Positions 9,023 through 16,111 of a stretch of 30,874 nucleotides of DNA are shown here, piece by piece. Each line of letters starts with the position of its first letter. The stretch's first letter is position 1. The stretch lies in the NCBI GenBank assembly GCA_964588795.1, contig CAZPQN010000028.1, forward strand, positions 1-30,874. Direction: 5' to 3'. This stretch comes from CAZPQN01 sp964588795. GTDB lineage: Bacteria; Fidelibacterota; UBA2242. Both the position numbers and the translations under genes were made by a program. A model generated the notes under the pieces. That model made no database searches and was not told the DNA's origin. It saw only the letters and a list, made by a program, of their open reading frames with translations.

Positions 9023-9050
9023 TTGAGATAAACTCCGTTCCATCTATACC
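9023..9050 (+). promoter_or_regulatory. Candidate sigma-70-like promoter for the hydrogenase operon
   Basis: TTGAGA (9023-9028) and TATACC (9045-9050) are separated by 16 nt and sit about 150 nt before the receiver gene. The match to TTGACA/TATAAT is 5/6 and 4/6. Promoter consensus in this lineage is not known from the window, so this is only the best-looking candidate by eye. The dyad at 9067-9082 would fall just downstream of the start of transcription. Confidence 0.3.
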
Positions 9051-9187
9051 AATGTGCATATTCCCCGATAGTACCTGCTATCTACACCAGGGTACAATTT
9101 TTAATAACCAAGCATAATCTATAGCGATGTCACCGGAAAATCCTCGCAAAATACTCCAATTGAACAACACTATTCCAAACATAAACC

Positions 9188-9193
9188 GGAGGA
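9188..9193 (+). promoter_or_regulatory. Strong Shine-Dalgarno of the receiver gene
   Basis: GGAGGA lies 4 nt before the ATG at 9198. It is among the strongest ribosome-binding sites in the window and fixes the start of the first gene of the hydrogenase operon. Confidence 0.8.
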
Positions 9194-9197
9194 ATAA

Positions 9198-9569
9198 ATG
9201 ACTAAAATTTTAGTCGTAGATGATGATCAGGATTTCGTATCCGCCGTGCAAATCGTTCTGGAAAACGCCGGGTATGAAGTGCAGACAGCCCATTCCCGCC
9301 AGGATGGTATGGCAGTCTATAAAAAATATCAGCCGCAACTCGTGTTGCTGGATGTAATGATGCAGGAACCGGATGACGGTTTCGTGATGGCGCAGGAATT
9401 GAAAAAATGTTGTCCACAACTGCCTATTCTCATGTTGACGAGTGTCGGTCAGGTGACGGGTATGGATTTCGACAAAGATGACGAGATGGTACCCGTGGAC
9501 GCCTTCGAGCAAAAGCCCATTATGCCGGCGCGCCTATTAGAACGTATCCAGGAACTGCTGAAGAAGTAA
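9198..9569 (+). CDS. Stand-alone CheY-like response regulator of the hydrogenase operon
   Basis: This is a 123-residue single receiver domain. The acidic pocket is D8-D10, the phosphoryl-accepting aspartate is D52 in LLDVMM, the switch threonine is T81 in MLTS, and the conserved lysine is K106 in EQKP. No output domain follows, so it must act by protein contact or phosphotransfer. The loop between T81 and K106 is about three residues longer than in CheY and very acidic (MDFDKDDE). No histidine kinase is in the window. It is the first gene of an operon, ending 11 nt before the HydC-HydB fusion, which suggests a role tied to the hydrogenase or its redox state. That link is inferred from position only. 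Confidence 0.93.
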   Translation: MTKILVVDDDQDFVSAVQIVLENAGYEVQTAHSRQDGMAVYKKYQPQLVLLDVMMQEPDDGFVMAQELKKCCPQLPILMLTSVGQVTGMDFDKDDEMVPVDAFEQKPIMPARLLERIQELLKK

Positions 9570-9580
9570 GGAGTCCAAAC

Positions 9581-11284
9581 ATGCAAATCATTGATCGCGA
9601 AAAAATCAATCAGGATATCGCAGTCCTGGTCGGCAAATATGGCAAGGATCGCTCGGTACTGCTTCCCATCCTGCAGAATCTGCAGGAGAAATACGGCTAC
9701 TTGCCCGACATCATCATGCAGGAGACAGCGCATGCTCTCGACATTCATCCCATCGAAGTCGAAGGCGTAGCCAGTTTTTATAGTTTTTTCCGCCGCAAAG
9801 AGAAACAAGGCAAATATGTCCTGCGGCTTTGTCGGACAATCTCCTGCGATTTGGCTGGCAAGGAAAAGGTCGCCCGCCAGCTGGAGAACGAACTCGGGAT
9901 CAAATTCGGTCAGACTACCAAAGACGGTTTTTTTACATTGGAGTACACCAATTGCCTTGGGATGTGTGATCAGGGACCAGCATTGATGATCAACGATCGT
10001 CTATTTGCGTGCGTAACGCCGGACAAGGTACCGCAAATCATTGCTGATTGCCGCAGGAATTTTATCAAAAGTGAATTTCCCAAAGTAGTGCCATCCGATG
10101 TGCAAAAAGAAGGTCCAATCCTCAAGCACAATCTGAAAAGCGGTGACGGGCTGAAAGCCGCTCTGAACCTTCCCCGTGCGGGTGTGATCAGTTTAATTCG
10201 CGAATCCGGTCTGAAGGGACGCGGCGGCGCTGGCTTCCCGACTGCAGTCAAGTGGCAGTTGGCCGGTGCCGCACAGAGCAACCAGAAGTATGTCGTCTGC
10301 AATGCCGATGAAGGCGAACCGGGTACCTTTAAAGATCGCTATTTGCTCTACCATCATACGGAAATCATGTTAGATGGAATGACCATTGCCGCCTATGCTA
10401 TCGGTGCCACTAAGGGATTCATCTATCTGCGGGGCGAGTATCTGTACATGTTCAACTTCCTGTCAGATGTGCTTGACAAACGGCGCCAGAATAACCTGCT
10501 TGGCAATGATATACTTGGCAAAGCAGGATTTAATTTCGATGTCGAGATTAGGCTGGGAGCCGGAGCGTACGTCTGCGGCGAAGAAACCGCCCTGATCGAA
10601 TCGCTGGAAGGTTATCGCGGCGAACCGCGCAACCGTCCTCCCTTCCCCGTCGACACCGGTTTTCAGAAACACCCAACAATCGTCAACAATGTCGAGACCT
10701 TCATTGATGCGGCCTTAATTTGTGCCAAAGGCTCCAAATGGTTCAACGACCACGGCACCGAGAAATCCAGTGGCACAAAACTCTTCAGCATCAGCGGTGA
10801 TTGTCAGCGACCCGGAATTTATGAACTGCCATTTGGGATTACCGTGAAGCAACTTTTAAAGGAAGTCGGCGGCGAAAACGCCAAAGCTGTCCAGATTGGC
10901 GGTGCTTCGGGAAAGTGCGTTGCCCGCAAGGATTTCGACCGCTCGATCGCCTTCGAGGATATTTCATCGGGTGGTTCGATCATCATTTTCGGACCGGAGA
11001 CTGATATGCTGAAAGTGGCCATCAATTTCATGGAATTTTTCGTCGAGGAGTCTTGCGGTCAGTGCACTCCCTGTCGGGATGGCAATGTCAAGCTGTTAGA
11101 AGGTTTGAATCTACTTGAAAAAGGGCGCTGCTCAATGGCTTATCTGAATGAGCTGATCAAACTGAGCGAGACTATTCAAATTGCATCTAAATGCGGACTC
11201 GGCCAATCCAGCCCCAACGCCTTTTTAACCATTCTTGAGAATTTTAAGTCCGAAATTCTAGGTCGCGTACCGGAAAGAGAATAA
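9581..11284 (+). CDS. NuoE-NuoF fusion: NAD(P)H-oxidising HydC-HydB subunit of an [FeFe]-hydrogenase
   Basis: This 567-residue protein joins two usually separate subunits. Residues 1 to about 165 are the NuoE/HydC thioredoxin-like domain, with [2Fe-2S] ligands C84, C89, C125 and C129. From about 185 on it is NuoF/HydB. It has the NAD/FMN site with GLKGRGGAGFPTAVKW (210-225), the NADEGEPGTFKDR segment and GAGAYVCGEETAL, and a [4Fe-4S] cluster held by C492, C495, C498 and C538. The N-terminal ferredoxin-like and C-terminal 2[4Fe-4S] extensions seen in Thermotoga-type HydB are missing; the chain stops about 30 residues after the last cluster Cys. It should pass electrons between NAD(P)H and HydA through FMN. 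The ribosome-binding site AGGAG lies upstream, and hydA starts 11 nt after the stop. In Complex I the same domains form the NADH module. Confidence 0.94.
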   Translation: MQIIDREKINQDIAVLVGKYGKDRSVLLPILQNLQEKYGYLPDIIMQETAHALDIHPIEVEGVASFYSFFRRKEKQGKYVLRLCRTISCDLAGKEKVARQLENELGIKFGQTTKDGFFTLEYTNCLGMCDQGPALMINDRLFACVTPDKVPQIIADCRRNFIKSEFPKVVPSDVQKEGPILKHNLKSGDGLKAALNLPRAGVISLIRESGLKGRGGAGFPTAVKWQLAGAAQSNQKYVVCNADEGEPGTFKDRYLLYHHTEIMLDGMTIAAYAIGATKGFIYLRGEYLYMFNFLSDVLDKRRQNNLLGNDILGKAGFNFDVEIRLGAGAYVCGEETALIESLEGYRGEPRNRPPFPVDTGFQKHPTIVNNVETFIDAALICAKGSKWFNDHGTEKSSGTKLFSISGDCQRPGIYELPFGITVKQLLKEVGGENAKAVQIGGASGKCVARKDFDRSIAFEDISSGGSIIIFGPETDMLKVAINFMEFFVEESCGQCTPCRDGNVKLLEGLNLLEKGRCSMAYLNELIKLSETIQIASKCGLGQSSPNAFLTILENFKSEILGRVPERE

Positions 11285-11295
11285 CGAGGTAAATC

Positions 11296-13227
11296 ATGGA
11301 AGAAAAAGAAAAAATACTCAGCGAATCAACTGTGCGTGCCCCCAAGAGCACCACTCCTTCGACAGTCAAAGCGCCGGAAAATATCACCGCAATTGGTGCG
11401 ACGATCAAGGTGACGATTGACGGTAAAGAAGTCCGCGTTCCCTTGGGTAATACGATTTTACAAGCCGCTCGAAAATTGGGAATTCACCTGCCGACACTCT
11501 GCCACCATGATGATCTGTGCATCAGCGGAGTCTGCCGGATTTGTGTCGTCGAAGTCGAAGGTTTTCGCACTTTACAAGCCGCCTGCTCGTTCCCAATCAC
11601 TCAGCCGATTACCATTCATACCCATACTCGCAAAGTCCGCCAGGCACGCCGGCATATTCTTGACCTTTTACTATCGCGTCATTATGGAGAGTGCTACTGC
11701 TGCGTGCGAAATAACAACTGCGAGCTGCAGAAGCTGGCTCATGAGTACGGTGTGGATTTTTATCGCTTTGGACATGTCGATAAACCGACTTTTGGGCGGG
11801 ATAATTCCAGCTATGCTATCGTGCGCGATATGGATAAGTGCATACTCTGCCGGCGCTGTGTGCGCACCTGTATTGATTTCCAGGAAGTTGGCGTTTATGA
11901 AGCCGTTGAACGCGGCAAGAAAACCCGTATTGGCACTTTTTTGGATAATCCAATGGCGGATCTGATTTGCATCAATTGCGGCCAGTGCATCAATCGTTGC
12001 CCTGTCGGGGCTTTGCATGCCAATGATCCCAGTGACGCCATCTGGGCGGCAATCGATGATCCCACCAAACACGTCGTCATTCAGACCGCCCCGGCACCAC
12101 GCGCCGCAATCGGCGAATGTTTTGGGTTAACACCAGGCACTCCCCTGACCTTTGAAATGAACACCGCTCTGCGTTATTGTGGCTTTGATAAAATATTCGA
12201 TACTAACTTCAGCGCCGATCTGACGATTATCGAGGAAGGCACTGAACTCATCAAGCGCCTGCACCAGGCTTTGGTTAAAAAAGAACCAGTCTATCTGCCG
12301 CAGTTTACTTCCTGTTCTCCCGGCTGGATCAAGTACATCGAACATTTTTATCCGGAAATGTTGAATAACTTATCCTCCGCAAAAAGCCCGCAGCAGATGT
12401 TCGGAGCAATCATCAAGACCTATTATGCCGAGATTAATAAAATTGACCCGGCGGACATCGTCACCGTAGCCCTGATGCCCTGTACGGCTAAGAAATTTGA
12501 ATGCAATCGGCCGGAAATGAATGCTTCCGGTTATAGGGACATCGACTATGGCTTGACTACCCGCGAATTGTCCGGAATGTTCAAGGAAGCCGGAATCGAT
12601 TTGCCGCAATTGCCTAAGTCCGATTTCGATGACCCTTTTGGTACCCGCACCGGTTCCGGTGTCATTTTTGGCGCAACCGGGGGGGTGATGGAATCGGCTA
12701 TTCGGACGGTTATTGAGTTGGTTACCGGCGAAAAGATCGAAAACCTCTTTGATCATGCCCGCATCATTCCAGTTCGCGGTTTTGAAGGCATCCGCTACGC
12801 TGAAATACCCATCGAAAAAGTCGGACCTGTTCCGCAAATTCTTAAGCACCTGATTAAAGACTGGAAATGGTTAGAAGGCGTCACTCTCAAAGTTGCTGTT
12901 TCGCATGGCACGGCCAACGCCAAAAAGGTACTCGAAAATATCAAATCGGGCGGCAAACTGAGCGAATGTCACTTTATTGAATTCATGGCTTGTCCGGGTG
13001 GCTGTTTAGGTGGCGGCGGAATGCCGGTTCCAACCAACGAGGAAATTCGCGCCGCCCGCGCGCGTGCCATCTATGCTGAAGATGAAGCCAGCGAGATCAG
13101 AAAATCGTATGAGAATCCAGCGGTTATCCGCCTCTACAAGGAATTTTTGGTAGATGGCCCCTGCGGTCATAAAAGCCACGAACTCCTGCATACACATTAC
13201 ATCGCTCGCGGGAAAAAAATCGTGTAA
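11296..13227 (+). CDS. hydA: [FeFe]-hydrogenase catalytic subunit HydA (NAD(P)H-linked type)
   Basis: HydA makes or oxidises H2 at the H-cluster. After a 30-residue Ser/Thr/Lys-rich leader comes a plant-type [2Fe-2S] domain (C69, C80, C83, C97). Next is a His-Cys3 [4Fe-4S] cluster (H129, C133, C136, C142), then two ferredoxin-like [4Fe-4S] clusters (C182/C185/C188/C192 and C225/C228/C231/C235). The catalytic domain has L1 TSCSPGW (338-344), L2 MPCTAKKFE (394-402) and L3 EFMACPGGCLGGGG (562-575). The C-terminal DGPCGHKSHELLHTHY is the small-subunit-like tail. The layout equals the multimeric, often electron-bifurcating group rather than NuoG, because all H-cluster motifs are present. L1 has Ser341 where many enzymes have a second Cys. 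The ribosome-binding site GAGG is 7-8 nt upstream. Maturases HydE, HydF and HydG are not in the window. Confidence 0.97.
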   Translation: MEEKEKILSESTVRAPKSTTPSTVKAPENITAIGATIKVTIDGKEVRVPLGNTILQAARKLGIHLPTLCHHDDLCISGVCRICVVEVEGFRTLQAACSFPITQPITIHTHTRKVRQARRHILDLLLSRHYGECYCCVRNNNCELQKLAHEYGVDFYRFGHVDKPTFGRDNSSYAIVRDMDKCILCRRCVRTCIDFQEVGVYEAVERGKKTRIGTFLDNPMADLICINCGQCINRCPVGALHANDPSDAIWAAIDDPTKHVVIQTAPAPRAAIGECFGLTPGTPLTFEMNTALRYCGFDKIFDTNFSADLTIIEEGTELIKRLHQALVKKEPVYLPQFTSCSPGWIKYIEHFYPEMLNNLSSAKSPQQMFGAIIKTYYAEINKIDPADIVTVALMPCTAKKFECNRPEMNASGYRDIDYGLTTRELSGMFKEAGIDLPQLPKSDFDDPFGTRTGSGVIFGATGGVMESAIRTVIELVTGEKIENLFDHARIIPVRGFEGIRYAEIPIEKVGPVPQILKHLIKDWKWLEGVTLKVAVSHGTANAKKVLENIKSGGKLSECHFIEFMACPGGCLGGGGMPVPTNEEIRAARARAIYAEDEASEIRKSYENPAVIRLYKEFLVDGPCGHKSHELLHTHYIARGKKIV

Positions 13228-13253
13228 CGATTTAAAATTATCCCTACTCCAAT

Positions 13254-13287
13254 AAGGGCAGTTTCAATTGAAATTGCCCTTTTTTTT
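13254..13287 (+). terminator. Intrinsic terminator after hydA
   Basis: Positions 13254-13265 and 13270-13281 form a 12-bp stem with one G-U pair and an AATT loop. The stem runs directly into a tract of eight T. It lies 27 nt after the hydA stop and should end most transcripts of the hydrogenase operon before iscS. Confidence 0.92.
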
Positions 13288-13339
13288 ATTTGGCAAGTGA
13301 ATGTAATTTGTAATGGTTTCTAATCTCGGCAATCCGATT

Positions 13340-13343
13340 GAGG
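13340..13343 (+). promoter_or_regulatory. Shine-Dalgarno that decides the iscS start
   Basis: GAGG sits 5 nt before the ATG at 13349. The in-frame ATG at 13313 has no comparable site, so the inner start is preferred. Confidence 0.7.
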
Positions 13344-13348
13344 TCTTA

Positions 13349-14536
13349 ATGCAAAATCAATATATTTACTTAGATCACAACGCCACTACTCCGCTTCATC
13401 CTGAAGTTCGTAAAACTCTAACCGAAATGATGAACGAATACGGCAATCCTTCCAGTTTGCATCGCCTGGGACGTGCCGCCCGACAAAAAATCGAAACCGC
13501 CCGCGAAACCATCGCTAACTTTATCGGTGCCTTTCCGGATGAGTTAATCTTTGTCGGTAGCGGTTCTGAAGCCAATAATACGGTATTGAATAGTCTATCC
13601 TGCTCCTCACAGGCTTGCCGATTGGAACGCAACCTGCGCGACGGTATTGTCACCACTGCAATCGAACATCCCTGCGTGTTGGAGACCTCGCGCTGTCTGC
13701 ATGAGCGAGGGAATCCGGTGGTTTATTTGAATGTGGATACACAGGGGAAAATTGATCTAGACCACCTGCGCAGTGCCGTTGATGAGAATACCGCCCTTGT
13801 TTCAGTGATGTTCGCCAACAACGAAATTGGCACGATTCAGGATATTAAAACCATAGCGGAAATCGTCCATAGTAGAGGTGCTCTGTTTCATACCGATGCG
13901 GTACAGGCAGTTGGCAAAGTGCCGGTCAACGTCAGGGATTTAAACGTTGATTTTTTGACCCTTTCCGCCCATAAAATCTACGGCCCCAAAGGGATCGGCG
14001 CCCTGTATGTCAGACGCGGTACACCTTTTTGCCCGTTGATTCGCGGTGGTCACCAGGAGCGGGGACGGCGGGCTGGTACCGAAAATTCGCTGGGCATTGT
14101 GGCTTTTGCCAAAGCCATCGAGATGCGAGCCCTGGAAATGGAAAGTGAGAGCCAGCGTTTAATTCAGTATAAACAGATACTGCGAGCCGGCATCGAGCGC
14201 AACATTCCTGATATTCGTTTTAATGGACATCAGACCGATTCTTTGCCAGGAACGTTGAACGTCTCCTTCGAGGGCGCGGAAGGTGAGTCAATTTTGCTAT
14301 ATCTCGATCTGGAAGGAATTGGAGTTTCAACGGGTTCGGCTTGTGCCTCAGGATCACTCGATCCCTCCCATGTCCTTTTAGCGACCGGCATCGGCCCTGA
14401 ACTAGCTCATGGCTCCATTCGGATCAGTATGGGGCGGGAAAATACTATGGATGAGATTAATTACACCGTGGAAGCACTGACCCGTGTCATTAAAAAAGTA
14501 CGGGCCATGTCCACCGCATACAAAAGGAAAAATTAA
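13349..14536 (+). CDS. iscS: Cysteine desulfurase (NifS/IscS family)
   Basis: This PLP enzyme takes sulfur from cysteine and hands it as persulfide to the scaffold encoded next door. With the ATG at 13349 the protein has 395 residues and starts MQNQYIYLDHNATTPLHP, as the family does. An upstream ATG at 13313 would add 12 unmatched residues. Seen motifs: VGSGSEANN, IEHP, FHTDAVQAVGK, the PLP lysine in SAHKIYGPKG (K209), RRAGTEN, and the active cysteine in STGSACASGSLDPSH (C332). The short loop around this Cys and the partner gene point to the NifS/IscS class and away from SufS. It overlaps the next gene by 1 nt (TAATG). It is separated from hydA by a terminator, so it probably has its own promoter, which I cannot pinpoint. 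Confidence 0.95.
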   Translation: MQNQYIYLDHNATTPLHPEVRKTLTEMMNEYGNPSSLHRLGRAARQKIETARETIANFIGAFPDELIFVGSGSEANNTVLNSLSCSSQACRLERNLRDGIVTTAIEHPCVLETSRCLHERGNPVVYLNVDTQGKIDLDHLRSAVDENTALVSVMFANNEIGTIQDIKTIAEIVHSRGALFHTDAVQAVGKVPVNVRDLNVDFLTLSAHKIYGPKGIGALYVRRGTPFCPLIRGGHQERGRRAGTENSLGIVAFAKAIEMRALEMESESQRLIQYKQILRAGIERNIPDIRFNGHQTDSLPGTLNVSFEGAEGESILLYLDLEGIGVSTGSACASGSLDPSHVLLATGIGPELAHGSIRISMGRENTMDEINYTVEALTRVIKKVRAMSTAYKRKN

Positions 14537-15162
14537 TGGAACCTCCTGCTAACTGGTTATACACAGACATAGTCAAAGAGCACTTTATGAATCCTCGCAA
14601 TTTTCTGAAAGAAGGCGAAGATTTTCAGGCCGACGGTGTGGGCCTGACGGGTAATATCAAATGCGGCGATGAAATGCAATTTTTTATCAAGGTTGATAAA
14701 GAGCGCGGGATTATCACCGATTGTCGCTGGTTGACTTATGGATGCGCCAGTGCTATCGCCAGCACCTCGGTACTCTCCGAAATGATCAAAGGTATGTCCC
14801 TCGATGATGCTTTTCGTTTGACGCCGAAAGACGTCGTTAAAAATCTCGGGGCTTTACCCGAACATAAAATCCACTGTTCGGTTTTAGGTGATAAGGCTTT
14901 GCGAGCGGCAATCAACAATTATTATGAACGCCAGGGCTTGACCGAAAAGGTCTGCAAGGAGCAAGCGCGTGTCATCTGCCAGTGCATGAATGTGACCGAC
15001 CACGAAATCGAGGAAGCGGTTCTCGACGGAGCGCGTACCTACCTTGAGCTCCAGGAAAAAACCAAACTCGGCACGGTATGCGGGCAATGCAAAGATGAAG
15101 CGACTGAATTACTCAATCGGTACATCGAAGAACATTTTGGCGGCACGATCAAACTGTTCTAA
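14536..15162 (+). CDS. Fe-S scaffold: IscU/NifU N-domain fused to a BFD-type [2Fe-2S] domain
   Basis: This 208-residue protein is built like NifU without its C-terminal Nfu domain. Residues 1 to about 130 are the IscU-type scaffold, with the three cluster-building cysteines C43 (KCGDEM), C70 (YGCASA) and C114 (IHCSVLG). From about 145 on there is a bacterioferritin-associated-ferredoxin-like domain with C148, C150, C182 and C185, which should hold a permanent [2Fe-2S] cluster. It assembles clusters from IscS sulfur and iron before passing them to apo-proteins. The start ATG shares its A with the iscS stop, so the pair is translationally coupled. No hscA/hscB, iscA, fdx or iscR follows, so this is a minimal NIF-like pair. 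The stop is 10 nt from the convergent stop of the MenA-like gene. Confidence 0.93.
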   Translation: MEPPANWLYTDIVKEHFMNPRNFLKEGEDFQADGVGLTGNIKCGDEMQFFIKVDKERGIITDCRWLTYGCASAIASTSVLSEMIKGMSLDDAFRLTPKDVVKNLGALPEHKIHCSVLGDKALRAAINNYYERQGLTEKVCKEQARVICQCMNVTDHEIEEAVLDGARTYLELQEKTKLGTVCGQCKDEATELLNRYIEEHFGGTIKLF

Positions 15163-15172
15163 TTAAAACGCT

Positions 15173-16105
15173 TCACTTTATCAGGAATCCAGCCGCGAGG
15201 ATTAACGTCGTTAAAAATTGCAACCCAATTGTACCCGCGTTCACCGGCAGTAGTTCATTGACCTGCTGATAAGGTTGTTTGGTGAGCTTCCAGAGCCGCC
15301 AACCCAATGGCCAGAGAATAATGACTGCTATGTTCCATACGGGTATTATTCCTGTCAAAGAAAATCCAAGCATCCAGAGGAAAGTGAAGAACAGTACCCG
15401 GCGATAAACCTGCAAGGCACGTTGGGTATCGTTTATTATTACCACTAATGTATACTTACCTGTTCGTCGATCGGATTCCTCATCCTGGATTTCATTAATA
15501 TACAGGATTAAGCCCACTAAGAGGCCAACCGGGATACTGGTGACTAAAGCCATTCCAGACCAAGCGGCTGTCTGGGCATAAAAAGTTCCGAGTATAATCA
15601 CCGGCCCAAAGGCCAGAGCGACAGCCAACTCGCCCCAACCGCGGTACGATAGTTTCCAGGGAAATGAGGAATAGACCATCCCCAATCCTATTCCAGCCAG
15701 TCCGAATCCGATAAGCCCCCATAATTGGCTATAAACAAAAAGCACGATTCCGCAGATTATCGTGATGGAAAAACAGACCCAGGCCGCATGGCGGACCTTG
15801 TTTGCTGAAATGATGCCGGCTTGTATCATGCGACTTCCGCCGGAAAACGGTGTATAGGCCGTATTGCGATCGTCGGCTCCCGAAAGGTGATCATAATAGT
15901 CGTTGATTATATTAGCCCCTAAGTGCCCGCAAAGTGCCCCGACAACCGTCAGGGTGAAAATCAACCAATCGATCTGGCCTGTTGCATGATAAGCGATCGC
16001 ATTGCCGAGTAGCACAGGCCCCAGGCTGGCGGTCAGGAAAGGAGCCCTGGCCACACGCCACCAAAGATCTACATATGATAATAGTCTATTAAAGAATACT
16101 TGCAT
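15173..16105 (-). CDS. menA: UbiA-superfamily prenyltransferase, MenA-like (1,4-dihydroxy-2-naphthoate polyprenyltransferase)
   Basis: This is a 310-residue integral membrane protein with about eight or nine hydrophobic helices. The first aspartate motif is NDYYDHLSGAD (68-78), close to the ANDxxD form of MenA. It is followed by PFSGGSRMIQAGIIS, also MenA-like. The second motif is NEIQDEESDRRTGKYTL (204-220). MenA attaches a polyprenyl tail to 1,4-dihydroxy-2-naphthoate in menaquinone synthesis. Other men genes are not present, so the naphthoate substrate is inferred from motif similarity; another aromatic acceptor is possible. It is the last gene of the long minus-strand operon, 6 nt after the DPP4 gene. 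It is clearly a different subfamily from the second UbiA protein at 22503-23462. Confidence 0.82.
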   Translation of the reverse strand: MQVFFNRLLSYVDLWWRVARAPFLTASLGPVLLGNAIAYHATGQIDWLIFTLTVVGALCGHLGANIINDYYDHLSGADDRNTAYTPFSGGSRMIQAGIISANKVRHAAWVCFSITIICGIVLFVYSQLWGLIGFGLAGIGLGMVYSSFPWKLSYRGWGELAVALAFGPVIILGTFYAQTAAWSGMALVTSIPVGLLVGLILYINEIQDEESDRRTGKYTLVVIINDTQRALQVYRRVLFFTFLWMLGFSLTGIIPVWNIAVIILWPLGWRLWKLTKQPYQQVNELLPVNAGTIGLQFLTTLILAAGFLIK

Positions 16106-16111
16106 AATCGT

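Larger units (their letters stand above)
8823..9197. other. Divergent intergenic region between htpG and the hydrogenase operon
   Basis: This 375-nt stretch has no credible gene and must hold the promoters of both flanking operons. I note a short inverted repeat GTGCCA (8881-8886) / TGGCAC (8906-8911) with a 19-nt spacer. A small dyad GATAG (9067-9071) / CTATC (9078-9082) has a 6-nt centre. Pyrimidine-rich runs lie near 8970-9000. None of these matches a regulator site I can name. There is no Rho-independent terminator and no recognisable riboswitch. Confidence 0.6.

Noticed and set aside
12370..12849. 159-codon open frame on the minus strand inside hydA
   Set aside because: It is antisense to the conserved catalytic domain of HydA, with no recognisable motif or ribosome-binding site.
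11296..13227. Reading HydA as a NuoG subunit of Complex I
   Set aside because: The N-terminal cluster domains are shared, but L1, L2 and L3 H-cluster motifs and the hydrogenase small-subunit tail are all present.
13313..13348. Longer N-terminus for the cysteine desulfurase from an ATG at 13313
   Set aside because: There is no ribosome-binding site and the 12 added residues are unmatched; the ATG at 13349 has GAGG at good spacing.
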